Assembly (NCBI RefSeq): GCF_030272615.1
Contig: NC_081409.1
Coordinates: forward strand, 914,612,340 to 914,676,339
DNA length: 64,000 nucleotides
Reading direction: 5' to 3'
Source: Cryptomeria japonica
Lineage: Eukaryota > Streptophyta > Pinopsida > Cupressales > Cupressaceae
A program made the translations under genes and the position numbers. Shown one piece after another: positions 35,640-47,371 of this stretch. The notes under the pieces are model-generated. The model was not told where the DNA came from and searched no databases. It saw nothing but the letters and a program-made list of their open reading frames with translations. The stretch's first letter is position 1, and the number at the start of each line of letters is the position of its first letter.

Positions 35640-37250
35640 AGAAAATAATTTGTAACCGAAAGTTAAAAATTAGGCTTGTGAAGCCCACCATGATGATTTG
35701 ATTTTTTTCTGCTAACTGACTATGTACAGGTTCTAACATTTTTATGCAGGAACAAAAGGAATTAGTCTAGTTTTCTTTGCTTTCTTTCAAAGTTAGTAAA
35801 AAGAACTCACCTTTCTTTTTTTCTTTGCAAAAGCTTAAAATAAACCTCATCATTTCATTTGGATGCATAAAATGAACTTAATGCCTTCCCTTTTGGTGTT
35901 TTAGAAGAAAATTCATCTTTCTTTATTGAATGGTAAAAAGAACAACAAAGCAAACCTTTCATTCCTGCAAGTTAAGAAAAACACTTCATTTTGAAAGCTC
36001 TAAAAAGAACAAGCAAATTTACTTTTAGCAAGGATAAAACAAACCTCACCTTCCTTTGGTGTCTAAAAGGATCCATTTTATTTTGCAAAGGAAAAAGAAT
36101 CTCATCTTCATTTTGTGCAAAGCAAAGAGGGAAATTCTTCCCCTCTCAATTTTAATTTTGTTGACCAAATCACGATTTTCATTTTGTTGACCAAATCATG
36201 ATTTTTCATTTTGTTGACCAAATCACGATTTACTTTGTTGCCTAGGCTTGTTTTACAAAGGTTTTTGGAAATACACACTTTGCTATGAAAGGTTAAAAAG
36301 AACATCATGCTTGTTGGAGCAACATCTCCAAATAAAAGTTAGCAAATCATTGTCTTGAAGGCTAAAAAGAACAACTTGATTGTCTTGTCTCGAAAGTGGA
36401 AGGAATATGCTCTCCCCTTAACTGGGTGATCAAAAATCCAGACCACTCTTAAAGCTTTCTGTATTTCAAGCATAAAACCTTTAGCAGGCTTGCCTTCCCG
36501 AGGAGTTGAAATCAACTCTTAAAGTCATTTATGGCTGGTGTGAAGGGAACGACCTAAGTGGGGAACGACTTTGACACCAAGAATTCCAACCCACTATAAT
36601 CAAACGTGGAAAGTGACGAAAGTCCTTTTCAATAGTTGCGCGCAACGATTAGCCTTCCTCTAGTATCCTTGAGATACGTAAAGCCTTTGTTCTAAAGGTT
36701 GGGAAGCCTCCTGAGGGAGTTTATCACTGACGACCGAACATGAAGCCTGATTACGAACCATAGAAATAGAAGCTTTGAACCGAGTCAGTAACCAGACATT
36801 TATAACATCATAGTGCAAGGGTGGGGAAAAATCCGCCCCCAAGATTACTCACCATATATCTCCCAAGATAACTACTCAATTGTGAAGTGATTCACTTTGA
36901 GTTAATTTATAGCAAAAGGCAAAAAAATGGGCGCCCTCTAGAGGGTGACACGGCTGTTTGAGCTAACGGAGTATCGAGACTAGTGGGCTATGATGTTATT
37001 TATGACCCTTGACTAAAGAGTCTTTCTGAAGTGTATTACTCGTATCCAAACCTGTTAAAACATTGGGGATTTGAACACATCCTCGCAAAACATACACTTT
37101 TTGTTAGATTAGGAAAAATGGTTGTACTTTTTGTGCCGCGCTTGCATTTACTACTTCAGAAAATCATCCATCAAACTTGAAAAATTCACAGCAAAAATCC
37201 AAAATTTACCAAAAAAAAAAAAAAAAAATCAACCAAAGGAAAAATCGAGG
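35640..37250 (+). other. Leader region between arrays A and B
   Basis: Noncoding leader with many 'taaaaagaac' phrases (35800-36370). Three near-identical ~26-bp units (ATTTTGTTGACCAAATCA..) start at 36155, 36181 and 36208. The block at 36420-37050 has a diverged relative at 32400-33000. No coding features. A role in packaging or translation is possible but unsupported. Confidence 0.55.
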
Positions 37251-37255
37251 CAGTT

Positions 37256-37630
37256 TAGCGCATAAGAGCAACTTCTTAGCACGTGAAGAACTTCTATTAG
37301 CGCATCCAACCATCAAGTTAGCCCGTCAAGTCCAACAGTAGCATTTTATCCCAAGTCAAACCAGTATTGAAGCATTTAGCGCATCAGAGAAACAGTCTAG
37401 CGCGTGGAAGCATCAGCTTAGTGCGTGAAAACCAGAAATTAGCGCATCAAGTTCAAAAGTTAGCGCGTTACAGGTCCAGGCTAGCGCATGGCTTTTTCAA
37501 AATAGATAGAAAATAATTTTTGAACATTCAAAACTTTAGCGCATGTCTGGGGGCAGCCTAGCGCGTGTGGTCATTATTTTAGCGCGTGGAGTAATTTTGG
37601 TAGCGCATGTAGTCTCTGTTTTAGCGCGTG
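37256..37630 (+). repeat. TAGCGC array B, 21-bp period
   Basis: Motif starts at 37256, 37277, 37298, 37319, 37339, 37377, 37398, 37419, 37440, 37461, 37482, 37537, 37559, 37580, 37601 and 37622. Most steps are 21 bp; the exceptions (20, 38, 55, 22) mark small indels or lost copies. Copies alternate between TAGCGCAT and TAGCGCGTG forms. Confidence 0.9.
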
Positions 37631-38483
37631 ATCAAAAACATATAAACAGAAGGCAAAACAGTAAGGAATTTTAAAAATTTCAAAAACATTTTCAGAAGTC
37701 TTTTTCCATCAACATCATTTTCATCAAAGCAGAGTGACAAAAACAAACCGTTAAAAACTATTTCTTGAGCTAAATTTGTGTCAAAACAAACGTTGTAAAA
37801 ATCCTAAACTGATTGCGTGATAAAACATGTCTATCTTATCATAATCCGGAAACCTCATCATCAGTATCAACAGAATCCTTTACCATCTTACGGATTTTAT
37901 CTCAAAAACACTTGTTTAAAATTTTCAAGTTGTCAAATTCAGTCTCCATATCGGGAGGCTTTTATCCATATCATTTGACATGCTTTGTCGTGAAGGGGCA
38001 TCTAAACCTTCACTTTGATAGAGTAAGATTTGAAATTTTCCAAACAAGATCAACTGAATCCAAACAAATCAAAGGAAACCATTGATCACTCATGCATGAC
38101 TAATCCCCATATTCTGAGAAGAAAGAACCTTTATCGTAACATCACGTTGAAGAAACAACAACCTAGTTTTTCCAAATTCATCAAGAGAAATAAGTTTTTA
38201 TACATCAATCGTCAACTTTTCAAATCTCATCGGGTATTCCTTCATCACGTCAAACGTTATATCCAAAACAAATCCAACGAATTTGACAAAGAACCCTTGA
38301 AGACAAGAGCCTATTGTCAAAAGTCTACTTTTAATCAAATCATAAACCGTGGAGGAAAAATCAATCCAGCATTCTTGCCCAATGAGTGTATCACTTATAA
38401 CACATCTCGACCAGAACCACCCACCCCCGAGCAACACATCAAAGAGGATTTTGTTCCCTTTGTCACAAAAAGTTTCTACTAAA
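37631..38483 (+). other. Pre-gag region
   Basis: Follows array B. A frame at 38030-38482 (Lys/Asn-rich, SKETIDHSCMTNPHILRRKN) ends immediately before the gag ATG and may be an upstream reading frame or an N-terminal remnant. No domain is recognisable. A second frame at 37813-38085 overlaps it. Confidence 0.35.
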
Positions 38484-41400
38484 ATGCCTATTACTCGCTC
38501 TCAAAGAAACCAACAAAGCGAGACACACGCAGAGTCTAGCATGAATCGAAGGTTGTCAAATCCTTTTGAAGTTCCACACTTGGAAGAGACTGAAATTTCT
38601 GAAGCACTTCTTCAGGAATGTCAAGAAAACCCCAAAAGCTTGTAGAAAGGCTTATGGAAAATGACAAAGAAAAGTATCTGCTCATGCTCATAAGTAAAGG
38701 CGTTAAACTTCCCGAAGATTTAGACACAAATATCTTTAGAACCGGATCTCAACAATATGCATATCAAGAACAACAAAGAGAAGAAGAAACTCGTAACTTT
38801 GAGCAAAACATACCTGAGCAACACATTCCAGAACAACGTATACCAGAAATGCGTATACCTGAGCTAGAAACTCCAGAGCAAAATATACCATTTAACACAC
38901 CTTTTCAGCTAAGAACTAATACAAGGGAAGAACTTTTCCCTCGGCAAAATAATGCACCTTTGGCTGCCCTTACTTAACAAATGCAAATGTTACAAAGACA
39001 AATACATGACATGCAACAAGGGACAACAGTGCCGTACTCTTTAAACGAAATCTGTCCTTATCCATTTGACAGAAGATTGAACATGGTGCCTTTTCCTCCA
39101 AACTCATATGTTCCCAAATTTGACAAATATGATGGAAAAAGTGATCCCCGAGATCATGTTCGAGAATTTTGCACCATGAGTCTTGAATTTGCTCATGATG
39201 ACACCTATCTGATGAGGTTATTCCCAAGAAGCCTGGGAGGGCAAACAATGGAATGATTATCCAAAATTACACCACCTGTCAGATCATTTGATGAATTTGT
39301 TAACAAATTCATAACCCAATATTCCTATAACATCCAACACGCCATAACCATGCTAGATGTTTGTAATACCAAACAAAAGAACAACGAAACATTCATGATG
39401 TTCCTTCAACGCTGGCGACATATGGTATCCAAATATCCTCAAGATATTCCCGAAAAAGAGAAAATGGAAATCTTCATCGATAACTTGAATGGTGAAATGA
39501 GTTACAGACGAAAACTTCAATGCATACCATCTTTCGCTAAATTGATTGAAAATGGCATTCAAGTAGAAGAAGCATGTGTCAAAAAGGAAACACTCAAATT
39601 CTACAAGGAAGGAACAAACTCATCAAACTACAATAACCAGAACAACAACATCTTAGACAAATCTCAATTTTGGACTCGAAATAAAAACGAAGGCAATAAT
39701 GAATCATATGATCCCAAATCTAAGCAACCAGTGCTTGCATTATCCGGAAATCCTCAAAACACGAAAAATCCTAAGAATGCTAATCCAAATGCTAACACAT
39801 ATGCACCAAACACCGATCAAGGACAGCTCAACACAAACGACACCAACAATACTCAAAGCAAAAACATGAATCCAGGACCTAACAACAATTCACGCAACAA
39901 CACAAACAATTTCCAAAAGCGTATCTTCACACCACTGGGGCAATCACTAGAATCAGCATTCAGAGAACTTTTGGCAAACAAAATTCTTTCTTTGCCTCCA
40001 ATCAGCAACTTTGAACCCCAAATCAAACCACCTTGGTGGAATGATTCACACTATTGTGATTTCCATCGTAACAAGGGTCATCGAACGAACGATTGCATGA
40101 GATTGAAACACATGGTGCAAGACATGATTGATCGAGGTGACTTAACGGTGGATGGTCTCAAAACAAATGGTGATCATGGAGCCTTTAAAAATCCTCTCCC
40201 AAATTACAACAAAGATGGAGCTTCAACCTCGGATAATACACGCGGAGCTCGTATCAACCATATCTACAACAACACCATAAACCACATATCAATTGAAGAT
40301 CATCAAGTAAATGTCATCACCATCCGAGATCGGCGTGATCATGAATCTGTCAATGTAACAACCCGAACTCAGAAATACATCTTGAAAGGACATACTGCAC
40401 CTACAACTACTACACCAAAAATCCAATATGACTTGGTTAGCCAACTACGCAAAACTCCGGCACAGATATCTATACTAGAATTACTGAAACTATCATCAAA
40501 GAACAAAGACATATTGGAACAAGTGCTATTGGAAACCAATGTACCTCAAAATCTGGATACAAACCGATTTCAAGCCATGGTCGCCCGTCTGACAGGACCT
40601 CATAACCTCACCTTCTCAGAGCATGATGATGCTTCCTTGAGTCATCTGCATAATACTCCTCTCCATATCGAAGTCATTGTTTGCAAACACCGAGTAAAAA
40701 GAGTCTTAATAGATGGAGGAGCCGGACTTAATATATGTACTTTAAAGCTTATCCGTGCATTAGGCTTCTCAGAAGAGTCTATTGATCCCTACAAGAAGAT
40801 TACCATAAAGGCATATGATGATGAGGAAAGGTCCTCTAAAGGAACCGTGATATTACCTATTCAAGTGGGACCAGTGCAAAAAGATACTATATGTCAGGTC
40901 TTAGACATAGATCTCACCTACAATATTTTGTTAGGGCGACCCTGGATACATGAAATGCAAGCAGTACCTTCTACGTATCACCAGTGTGTCAAATTTCTGT
41001 ATGATGGACAAGAAATCTCCATATCTGCTGATCACAATCCATTTCAACATTGCAACGTAATGGGGGCAGCCCAAGATAGTTTGGTTCCTCATAATAGAGA
41101 AAAGCAGCAATCTTTATCATCAGATCTACAAACAGCAACACCCAACTCCTTATCTGGAGATTTCAAATAGCAAATGCAAATCAAAGATCAAGGTATGGGA
41201 GAATACTCTTTGGAGCCTTTATGTTTGGCCAAATTACCAACATCACCTAGATCTCATGGATTGCCTACTACATCAACACATCTGGCCACTCAGCCTATCA
41301 CCAAATTTGATGGTACCTTCATCCAATTGGGCACTCTAGCACATGAATCAGAAGACAAGGATGTTCTTAGCTGGTTATACAAAGATGAGAAAGCAGATAA

Positions 41401-42829
41401 TAGAGCAGCTGCTCTAGACATTGTTCTACCAACACACCTGTATGGAAAGGGATACTTAATCATGAAGCAAATGGGATATGATGGTAAAGGACCTATTGGG
41501 AAACACAAAGAAGGAGTCACTGAACCTATAGATCTTCCTTCATAGCCCAGTGGAAACAAAGCAAGATTGGGTTGTGAGCTCACTTTCCTATTAAAAAGGC
41601 CACCCCGCCTAACTACAAAACCTCAATGGAAAGTAATGAAGAAGTACAAAGAAGAATCCTGGCAGGAAGCACTTTTTGAATCAGCAGAAACAATTCGCAA
41701 GGCACGGGAATGTCAAGATCAGAAGTTACATCAAGAAAAGCTTCTAAAACACAAAAGGGCCATATCTGCAGCAGTAGCTCATATTCAAACACCAATATCT
41801 CAAAAACCAATAAAATCATCTCCGGATACCTCTATTTCTCCCCGAGGAAGCACAGTCTATGAACAAATACAGAAAATTGAAGCCGGATCTGACACAGAAT
41901 CAATAAAAACTATCAAAATGGTATCCATCATCAAATATTTGTTTTCACCATACAACATACCAGTTTACAGCACTGATAGAATCTGGGATGATGCCTCAGA
42001 GACTGATTCCAATTAATATGAATGGGGTACCTGCTCCAATGCTACTATAGATATCCTTGATAATACTGATTCCATATCCCTTTCTCAAGAAGAACATAAC
42101 GCAAAAGATAGACCTCTTGAATTTGGACCGCAGAATATCTATGACGCCAAGGAAAGCGAATAGAAACATTATGAACAAGTCTATGCGGAAGATAATACCA
42201 TCGAAGACCTCGATGAAACCCTGGACTTCTTTAAAAACAAGAACAATCACGATGAAAACTATGTCCTAACACTTACAGTAGCAGAACTTGATCCACCTAA
42301 TGATTCCTTACCACTTGTCTTTCCTGACCTCATCGACTGGGATGAACCTGAAATCCATGATATACCAATTTTCCCAAATGATGAATCTATTATCCATTAC
42401 CTGTGTACCGTAAATCCAGAAACAGGCTCTACCAGTGAACAAAGTAACGATGTCTGCCAATCAGGGAATGCCAAGTCTCTCAATCGCAAAAATAAACCAA
42501 ATAAAGGATCTGATGCTGAAAACCAAACAATGGCAGCTCTAGATCACAAAAAAGTAAAAATAAAGGACACATCTGAGGGTGAAAACCTTTTTAAGGCACC
42601 TAACAATGGGAGACTTGACACTCTTCCTGAGCACTTTCATGAGCGATCACCCATATTGATTGAGCCCACTCAATCAATCAACATTGGTACCACAGAGACA
42701 GTAAAAAACATACACCTTGCAGAATCTCTGACAGAGGAAGAAAGATCAGCATTCATCATTTCTTTAGAGAACAACAAATTAACTTTGCTTGGTCATATGC
42801 TGATATGCCTGGAGTGGATCCACACTTAA
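38484..42829 (+). pseudogene. gag-protease-G-patch part of the gypsy polyprotein
   Basis: Gag forms the particle and protease cleaves the polyprotein. The likely start is ATG 38484 (MPITRSQRNQQ). A one-base frameshift at about 38630 moves the frame to the one used downstream. Gag has the retrotransposon-gag block (KYDGKSDPRDHVREF, FMMFLQRWRHMVSKYPQDIP), an Asn-rich linker and a zinc-knuckle-like YCDFHRNKGHRTNDC near 40060. Protease is at about 40690 (VKRVLIDGGAGLNIC; ILLGRPWIHEM). The G-patch motif GYLIMKQMGYDGKGPIGK is at about 41450. Stops at 38975, 39254, 41168, 41543, 42014 and 42161 interrupt a single frame. Another one-base deletion near 42784 precedes the RT. Confidence 0.88.
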
Positions 42830-45800
42830 TCATGCATCACTTGTCCATCTCTTCAAGAGTTAAACCAGTCAAGCAAAGGCTACGAAAGATGAATCCATAG
42901 GTGGCACTCATGGTCAAAACTGAACTAAAGAAATTATTAGATGTCGGATTCATCCGACCAATTGACTATGCAGAATGGATTTCCAACATCGTTCCAGTAT
43001 CAAAACCAGATGGTAGTATCAGAATATGCACTGACTTCAGAGATGTCAACAAAGCTTGTCCAAAAGATGACTTTCCTCTGCCCAGTATCGACATAATTGT
43101 AGATCTCACAGCTGGCCATGCAATGCTCTCATTAATGGACGGTTTCTCAGGCTATAATCAAATCAAAATAGCTCCAGAAGATCAAGATAAAACTGCGTTC
43201 ACCTGTCCTTGGGGAACGTACTATTGGAATGTTATGCCTTTTGGCTTAAAGAATGCAGGGGCCACTTAACAAAGAGCAATGACAACAATATTCCATGACA
43301 TGATGCACACATTTATGGAAGACTATGTGGATGATTTACTAGCTAAATCCTTCACCAGAGCAGAACATCTCAGCATCGTAACAAAGATCTTTGATCGATT
43401 GGAGAAATTCCAAGTCAGGCTCAACCCTAAGAAGTGTGTCTTCGGGGTTACATCAGGCAAATTACTAGGCTACATTGTCTCAGCTAAAGGTATTGAAGTA
43501 GATCCAGCAAAGGTACAAGCCATTATGGACATGCCACCACCAAACAATATCAGTCAACTCAGATCTCTACAAGGATGACTTCAATCAATCAGGAGATTCA
43601 TCGCTCAACTAGCAGATAAAAGTCTACCATTTAACCATTTACTACACAAAAATGTACCCTTTAGATGGGAGACCAAGTGTGCAGAATATTTTTACCAAAT
43701 CAAATAGTACCTGATGAATCCACCAGTTCTAGTACCACCAGTCGTAGGAAAGCCTCTTATCCTATATATATCACCGGGGGCACTATTGGCACAAGAAGAT
43801 CAACAAGGAAAGGAATGAGCCATTTATTACATCAGTATGACATTGAATGGATATAAACTCAACTATACGTTCACTGAAAAGGCTTTCCTAACAGTGGTCT
43901 TCGCATCTCATAAGTTCCGACATTATATGCTAGCACACACCATTAAGCTAGTCGCAAAAATTGATCCTCTCAAATATCTACTCAACAAGGCAGCTCTTAT
44001 AGGCCGATTGGCTAAATGGGTCATGATTCTCAGTGAATTCGACATACAATACACAGAAAGACGAGCCATCAAAGGACAAGCAATTGCAGATCAGCTGGCT
44101 GAAGCACCGCTACCAGGAAAACAAACCATGGAGATTGAATTTCCGGACAGGGACGTTCTTGCTCTTTCTACCAAACAATGGACCCTATACTTTGATGGAT
44201 CCTATACACAACATGATTCAGGTGTTGGCATTCTATTCATCACTCCTGAAGGACACACTATACCAAGATCATATAGGCTTATGTTTCCATGCACAAATAA
44301 TGTGGCTGAATATGAGACATTGGTTATAGGCATCAAAATGGCTGTAGAATGGAAAATCACAGAGTTAAAGGTCTATGGAGACTCACAACTAGTTGTCAAT
44401 CAAATCAACAACAACTATCAGACAAAGGATGACAAGCTACTACCCTACAAGCGAATGGTGGATGACTTCAAATAGTATTTTGTGCACATCACCTTCGAGC
44501 AAATACCAAGATTGAACAACAAAGCAGCCAATGCAATGGCTACTATCGCTTCACTACTACAAATTCCAGAGCAACAGAGTCGTTACGAGTTCCTGGTAGA
44601 GCATCTGTTCTCCCCAGCCTATGACCACTCTGAATCACATGTTATCTATGCCTTGACTGGTTCAGATTCTCCGTTATATGGACCGATATATGACTACCCC
44701 AAGAACAATATCTTACCAATTGACCAATCCCGTAACAAAAAACGTAACTTTATCTGACAAGCTGCCCGTTACACCCTTACCGTTGATACCTTGTATCGTC
44801 AAGGTCTAGATGGTACTCTTCTTTGTTGCCTTGATCGTAATGATTCTGATTCTTCTTTACATGAGCTTCACGAAGGTATTTGTGGAACACATTCAAGTGG
44901 TACTACTCTTGCTAAAAAGCTTCTACGGATGGGATACTACTGGCCTACAATGGAGAAAGACTCATACCACTTCGCCAAGAAATGTCCTAAATGCCAAATC
45001 CATAGTAATCTGATACATGCACCAGCATAGGAACTACAGCCATTTACAACATCTTGGCCCTTTTGTCAGTGGGGACTAGACTTAGTGGGCAAAATTTATC
45101 CTTCATCTTCAAATGGACACAAGTTCATTATAACAGCAACAGAATACTTTACCAAATGGATAGAAGCAGTTCCCATGACCATAGTGACAGGGAAACAAAT
45201 TGCCTCTTTTATCCTCAATTATATGATCTGCAGATATGGTATTCCAAGTTCAATCATCACATATAATGGACGACCTTTCAAAAACCGAGATGTACAAGAA
45301 CTATGTGAAAAATTCAAAATCCAACATCGGTTTTCTACACCATACTACCCATAGGGAAATGGTCAAGCAGAAGCATCCAACAAGACAATCTTGAAAATCC
45401 TAAAGAAAACAGTGAATGATGCAGGCAAAGATTGGCACATACAACTCAATCCAGCACTTTGGGCATACAGAACCAGTATCCGCACACCTACAGGAGCAAC
45501 ACCATACTCATTGGTATATGGATCAGAAGCCATTTTACCCTTGGAAGTAGAAATCCCATCTCTCAGAGTCTCTTTGAAATGATTAATCCCAGATGAAGAG
45601 TATCGAGTTAACCGACTGCAAGAACTTGAACTATTAGATGAAAGACGCCAACATGCTTATACTCATCTCAAAGCATATCAGCAACGCATGTGCAGGAGCT
45701 ACAATCACAAGGTCATCCCTCGCAACTTCAAAGTTGGTGACCTAGTCCTCAAAGAAAATCCAAGAAATCAACAAGATCGAGAAAAGAAAGGGAAATTTGC

Positions 45801-45930
45801 ACCTAACTGGTTAGGCCCCTATGTCATCATATCAGTCTATGGATCAGGTGCCTATCAACTCACAACTTCAGAAGGAGATGTGCTCGACGAACCAACTAAT
45901 AGCATCCATTTGAAGAAGTACTACACTTAA
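42780..45930 (+). pseudogene. RT, dual RNase H and integrase part of the gypsy polyprotein
   Basis: Copies element RNA and integrates the cDNA. Domains in order: connection motif FAWSYADMPG (shifted frame, about 42783). RT comprises LDVGFIRPIDYAEWISN, RICTDFRDVNKACPKDDFP, LMDGFSGYNQI and YVDD at 43324. First RNase H (TEKAFLTVVFASHKFRHY) is near 43880. A second, archaeal-type-like RNase H is at 44180-44540 (LYFDGSYTQHDSG, NVAEYETLV, VYGDSQLV). Integrase HHCC zinc region (HEGICGTH, CPKC) is at 44870-45000, and the core has WGLDLVG, SSIITYNGRPF and GNGQAEASN. The C-terminus ends NSIHLKKYYT with no chromodomain. The second catalytic Asp (usual TDNG) is Tyr here. Stops: 42898, 43267, 43576, 43705, 43816, 44473, 44755, 45028, 45352 and 45580. 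Confidence 0.92.
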
Positions 45931-47371
45931 GTAGCCTAGTGCACGGAAAAAGCCAAAACAAGCAAAAAAAATTAAATTAAATTAAATTAAATTAAAAAAA
46001 TAAATAAAAAATTAAAAAAATAAAAAAATCCAGAAAAAGCAAAAACACAAAGTACAATACAAACAAATGGTGAAAACCTGGTAAACAGGCGCTCTTGTGA
46101 AAGAATGGCTCCTCTATCTATCTCCATACCATTTTATCCGTACAAACACTATCAGCCATCGCCTGACACTTAGCACATATCCATTCAGGACATACTTAGC
46201 GTAGTCACTATCCTGGTTTATCCATATTTATCCTCTTACCACATTCCACCATGGCTTGGAAATCACTGTACATATTCATATCAAGAGGCACACTCAGCTA
46301 GGGGCATTCAAATCGTCTAAAAATTACAAACATTCAAGACATCAAAACTATTTGCAAAACTCAGAAGCATGACATCCAACAAACCAAAACTACGCTTCAT
46401 TGCAAAAACAAAAACCAAACAATTCAAGAAATACCAAGGATGGATGATTTTATGAAGTACTAAATGTTGCATTATCGCATAAAAATCTTGACTATTTTTT
46501 GCATTTTGAACTTTTTAAATTATTGGATTCTCTTCCTTTGCTCACTAAATGCTTCAAAGCTAGAGATCATGAGGAACTTCCAATATTTTTCTTAGTCTTC
46601 TGTCTGGGAGGCGATCACTTGTACTGTGTAAATACTTGCTTCGAGACGTGATACATCGAATATCACTAAAGGCCTGATTCCACTTCACACATACAAATGA
46701 TTTAATCTTGTCTGTTTACGCAATACACACTCAGGTCGTCCTAGTTCAATTATACCTTGATGCTTGTGCTATCTTGCAAAATCAAACATCATGTAAATTT
46801 TTCTCAGGTCATTATGGTTCAATTATACCATTATGCTTGTATAAATTTTCAACATATCCTAAACAAATCAATGCTCAATGATGATACCTACAAAGAAAGC
46901 AAACAACATATGGCTATATTGGATGGCAAATACAGAATGAGGATGCTACCAAAAAAATAGTTGCATATCATTTTAAAATAGCTGCATATCATTTTACAAA
47001 TTAATTGCATCTCATTTTAAACATAGTTGCATATCATTTTACATTTAGTTGCATATCAAATCATACATCTCATTTTCAAGATACATCGCGCAGCATATCT
47101 TTATCATACATCTCATTTTCAAGATACATCTCACAGCATATAAAAACATACATCCTGCATCATACATTATATCATATATTTAAGCATTGCATCATCATCA
47201 CATAAACAAAAAGAGCACATAAGCACATCCATCCATATAACACACCACATGATCAGAGAAAATGGTGTCGTATATATATATCTCAAAAATGATCAAAATG
47301 TACAAAATATATCATCACTGTGTCCAATACAAAGAATACAATGATAAAAAATACAATAGAGACCACGTCTC
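45931..47371. other. Spacer between convergent sense and antisense genes, with tandem repeats
   Basis: No coding. Contains ATTAA repeats at 45971-46030, a ~22-bp 'tagttgcatatcatttta' tandem repeat at 46960-47055, and an exact 27-bp repeat at 47061-47087 and 47104-47130. Both genes would terminate in this zone. Confidence 0.6.

Noticed and set aside
35397-37630. CRISPR-like array (regular short motif, variable spacers)
   Set aside because: Eukaryotic retroelement context, motif of only ~8 bp with 21-bp period, no cas genes.
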